From positions 1-64,000 of the IMG/VR virus record IMGVR_UViG_3300022933_000006: a stretch of DNA of 64,000 bases; one strand, 5' to 3'. Within the stretch, counting starts at the first letter, position 1. Each line of letters opens with the position of its first letter. Position numbers and translations under genes: made by a program. Positions 8,376 through 18,272 of this stretch are shown here, in pieces. The DNA is from a virus. Below the pieces are notes generated by a model that had not been told where the DNA came from, did not search any database, and saw nothing but the letters and a program-made list of their open reading frames with translations.

Positions 8376-10408
8376 TGGCAGTAGTATCAGTATTTATCAA
8401 TGATGTTAAAAAATCATTTGTTAAAACAACAATAATTAGAGAAGGTGACAGGGCAATAGACGAAGCTGATATTGTATTACCTCCAAGTGTTGATGCAAAT
8501 ACTAATGACAAAATAGTAATAGTACAGGACATGGTTTCAACGGATAATTTATCTGCAATTTATAATTTTAATGAGTCAATAGTAGATGAAAGTGGTCATT
8601 TGAATACTCCTACTGCATCGGCAGATTTGACATATATTGACGGACAATGGCAGGGCAAGGCATTATCATTCAATGGCACTAGTACATATTTTGAAGTTGA
8701 TGACAAAACTAACCTTAATTTTAGTGGAGAGTTTGAAATATTCATATGGGTAAAATGGTCTTCAACTACTAAACAGTATTTGCTTACAAAAAGAACAACA
8801 TCAAGTAACGGATTGGGAATAAGTGTAAATCATACAACTGCTGGCGACATAGCATTGGAACTTAACGGTACAACATTAGTGTCATCATCTGCTGGATTTA
8901 ATGATAATGGAAATCACTTGATAAGAGTGACAAGGGATTCATCAAACTTGGTTACATTATATGTGGACAAGATATCAAAGGGTACTGCCACCATATCTCA
9001 TGACTTGACAACAACTGGAAAATTAAGAGTTGGCAGAGATGAAGCATCAACATATTTTACAGGATCAATGGATTCAGTTAGGTTATACAAAGGCACTCCA
9101 TTTTCTACAAGAATGGGAGAAAAAATATACAATGTCAGAAACCCAAGAACTGTAATGAAGTTTGGTGGAAGGGTTACAAAAATAAAAAAAGAGATTATTG
9201 TTAAAGAAGTTAAGTGTTTTAGTTTTGGTAAGGAACTAGGTGAAGTAGAAATACGAGGAGATTCATTTGATGATAAGACACCTGAATTCATAATAGACAG
9301 TTTGATTACAAACAATACAGGACTAACATTCGTCAGAAAAGGAGCTTTATCAGGTATAACATTGGAAAAATATGTTGCTGTTGGTAAACTTATAGATATT
9401 CTTAGGGATTTTACATCATTGACAGGTCATATATTTTATACAAATGGTAACAAAGAATTTGTGTTAGAACCTGAAAAACATACAGATATAGGATTTACAT
9501 TTACACACGGTGAAAACTGTAAATTGTTTGATACAAGGTTTGATGATACTGAGTTAGTAAATGATTTGATTGTTTTGGGTGAGAATATAAGGTATCATAC
9601 TATTGAACTTTTTACTGGAAATGGATCTAACAAAGAATTTGCTTTGGAACAAAAACCTGTAAGTACCAGAGTTACAGCAGATATTGGATCTGGTGTGGTA
9701 GAAATGGAACCTGAAGTAGATTATGATGTAGATAGTGTCAATAACAAAATAGTTTTTATAAATACTGCACCAATAAATACAAGTACTGTTACTGTTGACT
9801 ATGAATTTGAAAAACCTTTGTACATAAGAGGTACGAAACAAAGTAGTATTGATGAGCATGGTGTACATGCTAAAAAGTTAATTATGCCTTGGATAAGAAC
9901 TAGGTTTGACGGTGTTAGGTTTGTTCAAGCATATCTTAACAGATACAAGGATATTAAAATGAATATAAGTGTAGAAGTGCCAACATTATTCAATTCAATA
10001 GCAGAAAATGACATTGTGCATATAACAAATACAATTAAAAATATAGACGGTAGTTTTGTAATAAAAGGAATAAGGTGGACTTATCCAAAATCAATCACTA
10101 CTTTAGATATAGGTGAATATAATTTTGATTTCTTAGAAATTGATCAGCAGATAACTCAGAAAGTACACGATTTGGAAGATGCCATGACTACAAACAAGGA
10201 TATAAGGGAATATGAATCACCAGAAGAAATTCTTGTAATAGGAGATATAGTTATACAAGTTGTTCATGAAGACTTTACAGAAACCTTAAATATTCCACAT
10301 TCAACAGTTATAATAGATAAAAATGACAACAATTATGGATCTGGAACATATGGATCAAGAGGGGGAAGATTCAGTCAAACTACAGGAAGTGTATATGTAA
10401 GTGGCTGA
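8375..10408 (+). CDS. Baseplate hub / tail-tip protein with inserted LamG-like domain
   Basis: 677 aa. Residues 1-50 and ~250-600 look like one hub protein: the N-terminus ends NDKIVIVQD and the pattern resumes at MKFGGRVTKIKKEI, followed by VKCFSFGKELGEVEIRGDSF and PEFIIDSLITNNTGL, as in gp27/Tal-type hubs. Between them, residues ~55-240 form a LamG/concanavalin-like fold (IYNFNESIVDESG, GKALSFNGTSTYFEVDD, FEIFIWVKW, GSMDSVRLYKGTPF), a carbohydrate-binding jelly roll. The N-terminal ATG overlaps the previous stop. The insert probably gives the tail tip a glycan-binding face (inference). Confidence 0.65.
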   Translation: MAVVSVFINDVKKSFVKTTIIREGDRAIDEADIVLPPSVDANTNDKIVIVQDMVSTDNLSAIYNFNESIVDESGHLNTPTASADLTYIDGQWQGKALSFNGTSTYFEVDDKTNLNFSGEFEIFIWVKWSSTTKQYLLTKRTTSSNGLGISVNHTTAGDIALELNGTTLVSSSAGFNDNGNHLIRVTRDSSNLVTLYVDKISKGTATISHDLTTTGKLRVGRDEASTYFTGSMDSVRLYKGTPFSTRMGEKIYNVRNPRTVMKFGGRVTKIKKEIIVKEVKCFSFGKELGEVEIRGDSFDDKTPEFIIDSLITNNTGLTFVRKGALSGITLEKYVAVGKLIDILRDFTSLTGHIFYTNGNKEFVLEPEKHTDIGFTFTHGENCKLFDTRFDDTELVNDLIVLGENIRYHTIELFTGNGSNKEFALEQKPVSTRVTADIGSGVVEMEPEVDYDVDSVNNKIVFINTAPINTSTVTVDYEFEKPLYIRGTKQSSIDEHGVHAKKLIMPWIRTRFDGVRFVQAYLNRYKDIKMNISVEVPTLFNSIAENDIVHITNTIKNIDGSFVIKGIRWTYPKSITTLDIGEYNFDFLEIDQQITQKVHDLEDAMTTNKDIREYESPEEILVIGDIVIQVVHEDFTETLNIPHSTVIIDKNDNNYGSGTYGSRGGRFSQTTGSVYVSG

Positions 10409-10862
10409 TATATTAGTTCCTCTTAATGGTCATGTGAGAGTAAGAGCATGGGAAAAACAACCAGATGGTACTGAAAAAGAAGTTTATGATAAAACCATTA
10501 AAAATCTTATTGTTGATGCAGGGAAACATTCAATATTAAAATATATAGGCAATATTTCAGGTGGTGGATATGCTAATCAAGTAGGAGTAGGAGACTCTAC
10601 AACTGCTGCAGCATCAGGTCAAACTGACTTACAGGCTTCATCTAACAAATACTGGAAATCAATACAGTCTACAGATAGAATACTACTTGGTGAGACAATA
10701 TATTTATCTGTAGATTTTGGTTATACAGAAGGCAATTATACATGGAATGAGTTAGGTCTAAGAGATAATAATAATGTCATGTATGCTAGACAGATTGATG
10801 CTTCTCCATTTGTTAAGACATCATCAAAAAGAGCAATCGTTGAATGGCAGTTGAGTCTTTAG
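10401..10862 (+). CDS. Tail fibre or baseplate-associated protein
   Basis: 153 aa starting at GTG 10401, overlapping the hub gene by 8 nt. Contains NLIVDAGKHSILKYIG, VGVGDSTTAAASGQTDLQ and TWNELGLRDNNNVMYARQ, a pattern seen in many phage fibre and baseplate proteins ('N.i.daG...l...l', 'iGvGdg...a...tdL', 'w.ElGl'). Probably a fibre adaptor linking adhesins to the hub. Confidence 0.6.
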   Translation: MADILVPLNGHVRVRAWEKQPDGTEKEVYDKTIKNLIVDAGKHSILKYIGNISGGGYANQVGVGDSTTAAASGQTDLQASSNKYWKSIQSTDRILLGETIYLSVDFGYTEGNYTWNELGLRDNNNVMYARQIDASPFVKTSSKRAIVEWQLSL

Positions 10863-12344
10863 ATGGCAAAAATACTTATTCCTCGTAGTGATAGTGTAAG
10901 TGTAAAAATTATTGAACCTAGTGATTTTGAGTCATTTTTTAGTGACGATGTATTAAATGATTATATAAAAAGTGGTTTTACACTTTCATCAGGTACAGGT
11001 TTGTCAGTAAATATATCATCAGGCATAGCTAGAGTAAAAGGATTATTTGTTAATAATTCTACATCATCAAGCAAAGGAAGTTTGACAGCAAGTAATACAA
11101 ATTATATATATGTAACACTATCAAGAGATTCTAATAGTGAAGCAGAATCTTGGGATTTTACATCAAACACGACTGGAACAACACCTACAGATTCATTACT
11201 TATAGGAACTGCTACAACAAACGGAAGTAGTGTAACTGCAACAGCAGCACCCACACAATCTCAATACTCATTAGTAAATCCTTGGATATTTGGAAATGGA
11301 CAAGATGGTGATGTCACTTTGTCAACAAACACTTCACAAAGTGAAGATAAATATTATAATAATCTCACAATCAATTCAGGAGTAAGTGTTACTCCAAGTG
11401 GAAATAAACATGTAACAATATTTTGTAAAGGAACACTTACAATAAATGGAACAATAGACTGTAATGGAGTAGGTGGAACTGGTGGCAGTTCTAGTTCTGG
11501 TGGGGCTGGTGGGCTTCGTGGGTATTTTTATAACTGTGGAACACCACAATCAACATATGGTGGTGAAAACTCTGGTGGTAATGTTGGTTTAGTTAATTCA
11601 GTTGGTATGACTAATAGTGGTGGTGATAGTGGAGATGGTGGAACTGGTGGTACAGCAGGACAATTTACAGAAAACGGAGGTTTTAATTGGACTGCTACTC
11701 CACGAAGAACAGGTGGAGGTAGTGATCCAAACACTACAACAAACGGAACAGAAAATAGGGATATATATAATATTATGCAAATTGTAAATTATACTGAAAT
11801 TTATGGTGGAGGTGGTGCTGGTAGTTCTGGTGGTGGTGGAGGAGGTGGTGGCACATCTGGTAGGACATCTGGTAGTTGTGGATCTTTGGCTTCTGGAGCT
11901 GGTGGAGCTGGTGCAAGTGGAGGAAGTGGTGGAACAGGTGGAGGAATGATTTTAATTTTTGCCAATAATCTTGTTTTAAATAATACATCAGTACTAACAT
12001 GTAATGGTACTAATGGTGGTAATGGTAGTAATGGTACTAATGGTAGTAATGCCACAGCAGATTTTAGTATTGGTGGTGGTGGAGGAGGTGGTGGAGGTGC
12101 TGGTTCTGGTGCAGGTGGAGGAGCAGGTGGATTTATAGGATTATATTATCATAGTATATCAAAACATGCAAGTGCTACTATTACTGTAAATGGTGGTACT
12201 GGGGGCACAGGTGGTACTGGGGGCACAGGTGGTACTAGTAGTGACGGAATATATACAGGATCTCCAGCAAGTGGAACAGATGGTGGAGCTGGTGGAGCTG
12301 GACAGAGTGGTGATAGTGGTGTTATAATAGAACATGTCATCTAA
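10863..12344 (+). CDS. Glycine-rich adhesin
   Basis: 493 aa. Residues 1-~135 form a fibre base (MAKILIPRSDSVSVKII; GLSVNISSGIARVKGLFVNN), followed by a beta-helix-like stretch (GVSVTPSGNKHVTIFCKG, LTINGTIDCNG) and then long Gly runs interrupted by Ser, Ala and Thr, resembling the polyglycine-helix receptor-binding tips of some tailed phages. Two further Gly-rich adhesins lie downstream (16483 and 20723) and share the 'TINGTI' motif. Likely receptor recognition; receptor unknown. Confidence 0.65.
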   Translation: MAKILIPRSDSVSVKIIEPSDFESFFSDDVLNDYIKSGFTLSSGTGLSVNISSGIARVKGLFVNNSTSSSKGSLTASNTNYIYVTLSRDSNSEAESWDFTSNTTGTTPTDSLLIGTATTNGSSVTATAAPTQSQYSLVNPWIFGNGQDGDVTLSTNTSQSEDKYYNNLTINSGVSVTPSGNKHVTIFCKGTLTINGTIDCNGVGGTGGSSSSGGAGGLRGYFYNCGTPQSTYGGENSGGNVGLVNSVGMTNSGGDSGDGGTGGTAGQFTENGGFNWTATPRRTGGGSDPNTTTNGTENRDIYNIMQIVNYTEIYGGGGAGSSGGGGGGGGTSGRTSGSCGSLASGAGGAGASGGSGGTGGGMILIFANNLVLNNTSVLTCNGTNGGNGSNGTNGSNATADFSIGGGGGGGGGAGSGAGGGAGGFIGLYYHSISKHASATITVNGGTGGTGGTGGTGGTSSDGIYTGSPASGTDGGAGGAGQSGDSGVIIEHVI

Positions 12345-12386
12345 ACAATAATATTTAAATACTAACATGACTACATATTTAGTATA

Positions 12387-12935
12387 ATGTTACACTTTAC
12401 AAAGTCTAATAAACCTGTAGGAAATCAAATAAACCCTGATCTTAACATCTGTATTGTAAAAGAATCACAATCTGGTGAAAAAACATGGTATCATGCTAAA
12501 AATATAGTCACAAATGACGGAGATCTATTCTATGCTCAACAAGCAGTAGGCGAATCTCCAACAAGTGATTTTGACGGTTCAAGTGGTAGAATGGAACTTA
12601 GAACAGGTTCTGCAACCCCTGCCAAAGCCGATACTTATAATGAAGTAGCAACTCCAGTTACATCTTCAAGAAAAGCAATAGATGCAAATTATCCTAAAAC
12701 AAATGACGGTGACTCTGACAATACAGGTGCAGGAACTGACATTGTTACATGGAGAACAAGTTGGACAACTTCTGACTTTAATGCATCAGCAATTATTGGT
12801 GGATGTATTCATGTTGGAGCAGCAAGTCCAGTAAGTGGAACAAAATTATTAACACATTTTTCAATAACTAGCTTTGACAAAACATCAAGCGATACACTAA
12901 AGATTTTCGTAAATCATACATTTAACGGAGTTTAA
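12387..12935 (+). CDS. Tail fibre / virion protein
   Basis: 182 aa, beta-rich, with IVTWRTSWTTSDFNASAI and a final strand pair TLKIFVNHTFNGV, a layout common in phage baseplate and fibre proteins. ATTTAAATA at 12353-12361 is about 34 nt upstream. Its role in adhesion is inferred from the surrounding fibre genes. Confidence 0.55.
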   Translation: MLHFTKSNKPVGNQINPDLNICIVKESQSGEKTWYHAKNIVTNDGDLFYAQQAVGESPTSDFDGSSGRMELRTGSATPAKADTYNEVATPVTSSRKAIDANYPKTNDGDSDNTGAGTDIVTWRTSWTTSDFNASAIIGGCIHVGAASPVSGTKLLTHFSITSFDKTSSDTLKIFVNHTFNGV

Positions 12936-12952
12936 ACACCTTGACTATCTCA

Positions 12953-13057
12953 ATGGGTGGTCTTTTCAAATTATTAGAAAAACTTAATCATACCCCACAA
13001 GAAGGTTTAAATGATAAGGTTCAAACTAAAGAAGATGTGGTGGTAAAACTTGGCTAG
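12953..13057 (+). CDS. 34-aa microprotein
   Basis: ATG 12953 to TAG 13055-13057. The peptide MGGLFKLLEKLNHTPQEG is amphipathic at its start. It overlaps the following TTG-started fibre gene by 8 nt, in the same way that other genes here overlap, which supports translation. Function unknown. Confidence 0.4.
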   Translation: MGGLFKLLEKLNHTPQEGLNDKVQTKEDVVVKLG

Positions 13058-14051
13058 AAAAGCACTGTATAAACACGCAACACAGGTAGATACTTCATCT
13101 TATCCAGATGATGGAACAAGTCCTGTAGGTTCTAATGAATGGAATGAATCACCTGATCCACAGGGAATGTTGGGTTTTACACCAGCAAGTGCAACAGTCA
13201 CAATAGCAAGTGGGGTTGCAACAGTCACAGATACAATTACAGTTGTAGCAGCAGAATCAAGTACAAGTGATACTTTAGATAAACTAGCAATAACAAATAC
13301 AAGTCAATATGACTTAATTTATTTATTCGCAGATACAGGTGATACAATCACATTAACAAACACATCAAGTCCTTCAGCAGATGGTCAAATCAAGACAGTA
13401 AGTGATGCAAACGAAACATTATCTTCAACCGTTCCAACAATTTTAATTAGAAAAGGAAACTATTGGTATGGATATGGTGGTGGTGTAGTCAATGCAGTAA
13501 GTGATATTGGAGATGTAACTATATCAAGTATAGCAAGTGGAGAAATTTTAAAATGGAACGGATCAGCATGGATTAATCAAACTCTAGCAGAATCAGGTAT
13601 TGCAGCAGCAAGTCACACTCAAGCAGCAAGTACAATTACTGATTTTGATACAGAGGTTGCAAACAATTCAGCAGTAACAGCAAATACAGCAAAGGTTACA
13701 AATTCTACTCACTCAGGTGAAGTAACAGGTAGTGGTGCATTAACCATAGCAGATAACGTAGTTGATGAAGCAAACTTAAAAGTTTCTAATGCTCCAACTA
13801 ACGGTTATATGCTAACTGCACAGTCAGGAGATACAGGTGGATTAACTTGGGCTAGTGCTGGTGGTGGTGCAACTATAGTTCATCAATTTTCAAACACTAC
13901 TACTACAAATTATACAGGTACAGCTTCATCATTTGGAACTGTTGGATCTGGTGATCGTGACATTTATATTAAAAAAATAGATGCTAATAATGAAGGTGTC
14001 TTTACTAAAATTTGGAAAAACGGATCTGCTGTCGAAGTACAAATCGCTTGA
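13050..14051 (+). CDS. Tail fibre protein, cassette type A copy 1
   Basis: 333 aa from TTG 13050. Opens MARKALYKHATQVDTSSYPD with a SNEWNE motif; its paralogue at 19943 opens MAVKHTKVATVADDGTSEVG with TNEWND. Includes ASHTQAASTITDFDTEVANN, a shaft-like repeat typical of tail fibres (compare HTGTQAQSTITDL in the paralogue). The C-terminal domain differs from the paralogue, as expected for fibres with a conserved attachment end and a variable tip. Confidence 0.65.
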   Translation: MARKALYKHATQVDTSSYPDDGTSPVGSNEWNESPDPQGMLGFTPASATVTIASGVATVTDTITVVAAESSTSDTLDKLAITNTSQYDLIYLFADTGDTITLTNTSSPSADGQIKTVSDANETLSSTVPTILIRKGNYWYGYGGGVVNAVSDIGDVTISSIASGEILKWNGSAWINQTLAESGIAAASHTQAASTITDFDTEVANNSAVTANTAKVTNSTHSGEVTGSGALTIADNVVDEANLKVSNAPTNGYMLTAQSGDTGGLTWASAGGGATIVHQFSNTTTTNYTGTASSFGTVGSGDRDIYIKKIDANNEGVFTKIWKNGSAVEVQIA

Positions 14052-14060
14052 GGTGTCAAG

Positions 14061-15143
14061 TTGGCGATAACATATCACGCAGGTAGAAGGATTCAGGGAA
14101 CAAGTACAGATTTCGGAACCGCAGGAGCAGGTATACCAGCAGTATCAGGTGGATGGAAGGAACTAGGAAGAACTACATTGGGAAGTGCCAATGCAAATAT
14201 TTCAGTTTCATCATTAGCAGATAAGAGATATTTAATGGTTTTAAATGATTTAAGGTCTAGTTCTGCTATTAATGGAATAAATAGAGTTGGAAATTCTTCA
14301 TTAGATACAGGTAGTAATTATGCAGAAAGACAAAGTAACAACGGTGGAGCAGATTCATCATTAACTTCTCAAGCACAAGCACCACAATATGGAACATTGA
14401 CAGGTAACTCTGGATTTGGAGTGGATTATATTGCAAATTTAGCAACGAAAGAAAAATTAGGAATATCTTATGTAATAAACCAAAATACCGCAGGTGCAGG
14501 TAACGCACCAAATAGAGTTGAACATGCTTGGAAATGGACTAACACATCAAATGTAATTGATATTCTAGAAAAACGAACATCTGTTAATACGTATAATGCA
14601 AACTCAGAGGTTGTCGTACTAGGATGGGATCCAGATGATACCCATACTACAAACTTTTGGGAAGAATTGGCTAGTGCTGATTGGTCTAGTGGTTATCAGA
14701 TAAATTCAGGAACATTTACTGCAAAGAAATATTTATGGATTCAAGGGTGGTACAAAAATGCAGCTAACACAAGTTATGCAAGATTCAGAGTAGGCAATAA
14801 TACAATAGATAATGCAAATAATTACGCAAATCGTTACTCATTAAATGGTGCAGGGGATTCTACAGGAGTAAGTACAGATCATATTAAAATGAATGTTACA
14901 AATACTAATGCTTCTAGTGGATTAGGATTTTTCAATATGTTTATTATTAACAATGCTTCAAATGAAAAATTAGTAATTGGACACCATACATTAACAGCAT
15001 CAGGTGTATCAAATGCTCCTGCAAGAAATGAGTTTGTTGCAAAGTGGAATGAAACATCTAATCAGATTAATGTTGTCGAGTTACATCGTTATGGTGGAAA
15101 TAACTTTACAGCAGGTGGTATCAAAGTGTGGGGTAGTAACTAA
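14061..15143 (+). CDS. Fibre-associated protein, cassette type B copy 1
   Basis: 360 aa from TTG 14061. Two tandem copies of one beta domain can be seen: ISVSSLADKRYLMVLNDL, later FTAKKYLWIQGWYKNAANT, each followed by a 'GSNYAERQSNNGG' or 'NANNYANRYSLNGAG' loop and a 'NEKLVIGH' strand. Closely related to the product at 18269. The stop overlaps the next ATG by one base. Probably a receptor-binding or fibre-head protein. Confidence 0.6.
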   Translation: MAITYHAGRRIQGTSTDFGTAGAGIPAVSGGWKELGRTTLGSANANISVSSLADKRYLMVLNDLRSSSAINGINRVGNSSLDTGSNYAERQSNNGGADSSLTSQAQAPQYGTLTGNSGFGVDYIANLATKEKLGISYVINQNTAGAGNAPNRVEHAWKWTNTSNVIDILEKRTSVNTYNANSEVVVLGWDPDDTHTTNFWEELASADWSSGYQINSGTFTAKKYLWIQGWYKNAANTSYARFRVGNNTIDNANNYANRYSLNGAGDSTGVSTDHIKMNVTNTNASSGLGFFNMFIINNASNEKLVIGHHTLTASGVSNAPARNEFVAKWNETSNQINVVELHRYGGNNFTAGGIKVWGSN

Positions 15144-16486
15144 TGGCATGGGGTAAGAACGGAACACCTGATACTTTAACAGGAACAGGAGATATATTAC
15201 AGATTACAGATTTAACTGCTAACAAATTCAATGTATTCTTACAACACTCTCCGTATGATTCAAGTTGGATAAATCCACAAATCACTTTCAATAATAACAC
15301 CAATTCTGTATATGCAGGGAGAGTCTCATATAACGGTGGAACAGATGGAACATACACAAGTAGAGCAAATCAGATATTAGATGGTTCAGGAACAGCAGAT
15401 GATAAATTTATGGTTAATTATACTGCATCTGTTTCAGGAGAGGAAAAACTTAGTATTATTCATTATATGAATAGAGGAACCGCAGGAGCAGGAAATACTC
15501 CGAATAGAACACAAAATGTTTGGAAGTTTGTACCTAGCCCTGATGCTGACATTACAAGAATTGATAGTTCAGTTGTCGGATATGCAGGAAGTTATGATAC
15601 AGGTTCTAATCTATCAGCAATAGGTTCTGAATTAACACCTGCTGCTGCAATACCATTCCCAACTGATGTCCAAGTAGGAAGCAGATATGAGGAAACCGAT
15701 ACACGAAAGATGTATCATAGAGATGATATAACAGGTACAGATGTATCATTAACAGGACTAAAAGCATATTATAATTTTGATCAAACATCAGGAAATTTGA
15801 TAAATCAGGCAGGATTAGTTGGAAGTACTGATAGTTTAGATTCAAATGCAGATGGAACAAACAGTAATGTATCACAAACTAATACAGGTAAATTAGGAAA
15901 TTCATATCTATACAATGCCACTAGCAGTTATACACAACTAGGTTCATCATTATCACAATTTAATTTTATACATCAAGCAAATGCCAAACTTACATTAAAC
16001 TGTTGGTTTAAAATGACAAATATAAGTTCATCCAATCATCTTTTTTCAACATACGCAGTTTCTGGATATAGAACAGGAACAGATATAGTTGTAAATTCCC
16101 GTGAAATATATTTTGTAACTCAGTCATCATCAACAGGTACAGTAGTATCATTTCAAACATCAGGTAGTATAATTCCTAATAATACAGATTGGCATATGGT
16201 AACTATACGAGTAGATGATACATTATCATCAAATCAAGTAAAAATTAAGATTGATGATGGTGTAGAACAATCTGGTAATACAGGAACTGGTGCACCGTCA
16301 ACTGGAAACGCCCAACATGAAGGACATATAGGTTCAAGTGGAGCAGAAAATGCATGGTTTGATGGTAGAATTGATGAGATGTCAATATTTAACAGAATAT
16401 TAACAGATGCAGAAGTTACAACGTTATATAATTCTGGAGCAGGTAAACGTATTGCTGACGATCCTTGGAAGGAGATAGGATCATGA
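15143..16486 (+). CDS. Fibre protein, cassette type C copy 1, with LamG-like domain
   Basis: 447 aa. The N-terminal ~185 residues (MAWGKNGTPDTLTGTGDILQ) match the whole 192-aa protein at 19327. The C-terminal ~225 residues add a concanavalin/LamG-like domain (GLKAYYNFDQTSGNLINQAG, LTLNCWFKMTN, GRIDEMSIFNRILTDAEV), a carbohydrate-binding fold common in viral adhesins. Compared with its paralogue it is a domain fusion. Confidence 0.65.
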   Translation: MAWGKNGTPDTLTGTGDILQITDLTANKFNVFLQHSPYDSSWINPQITFNNNTNSVYAGRVSYNGGTDGTYTSRANQILDGSGTADDKFMVNYTASVSGEEKLSIIHYMNRGTAGAGNTPNRTQNVWKFVPSPDADITRIDSSVVGYAGSYDTGSNLSAIGSELTPAAAIPFPTDVQVGSRYEETDTRKMYHRDDITGTDVSLTGLKAYYNFDQTSGNLINQAGLVGSTDSLDSNADGTNSNVSQTNTGKLGNSYLYNATSSYTQLGSSLSQFNFIHQANAKLTLNCWFKMTNISSSNHLFSTYAVSGYRTGTDIVVNSREIYFVTQSSSTGTVVSFQTSGSIIPNNTDWHMVTIRVDDTLSSNQVKIKIDDGVEQSGNTGTGAPSTGNAQHEGHIGSSGAENAWFDGRIDEMSIFNRILTDAEVTTLYNSGAGKRIADDPWKEIGS

Positions 16487-18024
16487 CCATAGAATACAAA
16501 GACAGTAAACGAATTGTTGCATTGTCAAGTGATTTAGCAGAAGTTACTTATCGTGGAGAAACTCCACAAACAGATGGTTCATACACTTTTATTAAATTTT
16601 TACAAGATGGAACTTTCACACCAACTTCATCATTTAATATAGAATACCTCATAGTAGCAGGTGGTGGTGCAGGTCAAACAACAGGAACAGGTGCAGGTAA
16701 CGCAGTTAGTGGTGCAGGTGGAGCTGGTGGATATTTGGCAGGAACAGGTCATGGAGTAACTGCTCAAAATTATAATATAACAGTTGGTAGTGGTGGTGCT
16801 ACTGACACATCAGGAGAAAATTCAACAGGGTTTGGTTTAACTGCCATTGGTGGTGGAAAAGGTGGAAGAAGTCCTTTCTATGGTGCAGATGGTGGTTCAG
16901 GTGGGGGTGGATATTATACAGGTAGTGGTGGAAGTGGAACATTAGGTCAAGGTAATGACGGTGGAGCTGGAAATGGAACAAGCCCTTACGAATGTGGTGG
17001 TGGTGGAGGTTCTGGAGGAGCTGGTGCTCAAGGAGATAATAATACAGGTGGAGCTGGTGGTGCAGGTACATCTAATTCAATTACAGGTAGTGCTCTTTAT
17101 TACGCAGGTGGTGGTGGTGGAGGAGTTCAAGGTGCAAGTGGAGGTGGTTCAGGTGGTTCTAGTATAGGTGGAAATGGTGGTGCTGGTGTATCTGGAACTG
17201 CTGGAACTGCTTATACAGGTAGTGGTGGTGGAGGTTCAGGTGGAAATACAAATGCAGGTGGAGCTGGTGGTAGTGGTATAGTTATTGTTAGATTTTTGAC
17301 AAGTGGTAATACTTATGATACAGGAGCAGGTGGCAAACCAACTGATGTCCAAGACAATTCCTTGTTAGTAGAAAAAGATACTGCAAGAAGATATTGGTTT
17401 GATGGAACTACTTGGACTATGAATCCAACAAAAGAAGATAATTTTAATTCATGGGTTACTTCCAATTCTGCTAAATTTGTCTATAATTCAACAAATAATA
17501 ATATTGATATATTAAATTCAAATGCTTATGATAATATTTATTACGATCTTGGAAGTGTAAGTGACACAAAATGGTTGTGTAGATTTAAAGTTACTTTAAC
17601 AACAGCAGGTTCACAATCTTTAGGTTTATGTTATTTTTATGTTGGAAGTACAACAGGAGACGCAAATGAATCACAAGATGGTTTAGGTTTTTATTTCTAT
17701 GATAATGCCAATAATACAACAGCAGTAGCAGATAATGGAAATAGACCTGATCAAACAACAGTTACTTCCAATTTAGGCATAAGTCCATCAACAACAACAT
17801 ATTATGCAGAAATGAAACGAACATCAGAAACAGAATTTGTTGTCAAATTATTTGACAATGATTCATATACATCTGGACAGTTGGGTAGTACAGGAACATT
17901 GACAATAAGTTCAAGTTACACAGGACTACAATATTTTAAAATTATGGGATATACTACATCAGGTGGATTAGTAGGAACACTTGATGATTTTAAATTTTAC
18001 AATGGAGTGACTTCAATAAATTGA
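16483..18024 (+). CDS. Glycine-rich adhesin 2
   Basis: Start taken at ATG 16483, which overlaps the previous TGA (ATGA) and gives an N-terminus MTIEYKDSKRIVALSSD like neighbouring fibres; an in-frame TTG at 16465 is possible. 513 aa: N-terminal base, FNIEYLIVAGGGAG, Gly-rich region (residues ~60-265) with IVIVRFLTSG at its end, then a beta-rich tip with a DTKWLCRFKVTLTTAG jelly-roll-like segment. Probably a host-recognition fibre. Confidence 0.65.
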   Translation: MTIEYKDSKRIVALSSDLAEVTYRGETPQTDGSYTFIKFLQDGTFTPTSSFNIEYLIVAGGGAGQTTGTGAGNAVSGAGGAGGYLAGTGHGVTAQNYNITVGSGGATDTSGENSTGFGLTAIGGGKGGRSPFYGADGGSGGGGYYTGSGGSGTLGQGNDGGAGNGTSPYECGGGGGSGGAGAQGDNNTGGAGGAGTSNSITGSALYYAGGGGGGVQGASGGGSGGSSIGGNGGAGVSGTAGTAYTGSGGGGSGGNTNAGGAGGSGIVIVRFLTSGNTYDTGAGGKPTDVQDNSLLVEKDTARRYWFDGTTWTMNPTKEDNFNSWVTSNSAKFVYNSTNNNIDILNSNAYDNIYYDLGSVSDTKWLCRFKVTLTTAGSQSLGLCYFYVGSTTGDANESQDGLGFYFYDNANNTTAVADNGNRPDQTTVTSNLGISPSTTTYYAEMKRTSETEFVVKLFDNDSYTSGQLGSTGTLTISSSYTGLQYFKIMGYTTSGGLVGTLDDFKFYNGVTSIN

Positions 18025-18272
18025 GCCAAGAATACTATGACCATCTAAACGCAGGGGAAAAATACACCTGTGACAAATGCCAAGTGGCAACACTAGGAGC
18101 TCACGAATATGACCAATATATCATAATGCAATATCATTACTGTGAGCCATGTTGGAACTATGTCTATCTAAAGAAAGGCACTTGCACTTGTGGCAATACA
18201 ATGACTAACAGAAGTGAAACGCCAACAATCTTAATAAAGTGTAGTTGTGGAAAAGAGGTTGAGTTAAAATGA
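18021..18272 (+). CDS. Small multi-zinc-ribbon protein inside the fibre cluster
   Basis: 83 aa from TTG 18021, overlapping both neighbours by 4 nt. Cysteine pairs CDKC, CEPC, CTC and CSC indicate two zinc ribbons. It is an intracellular-looking protein between two fibre genes, so it may assist fibre folding or regulate late genes; neither can be shown. Confidence 0.6.
   Translation: MSQEYYDHLNAGEKYTCDKCQVATLGAHEYDQYIIMQYHYCEPCWNYVYLKKGTCTCGNTMTNRSETPTILIKCSCGKEVELK

Noticed and set aside
11801-12055. Proline-rich minus frame
   Set aside because: It is the antisense of GGN-rich codons of the glycine-rich adhesin; Pro-rich composition follows mechanically.
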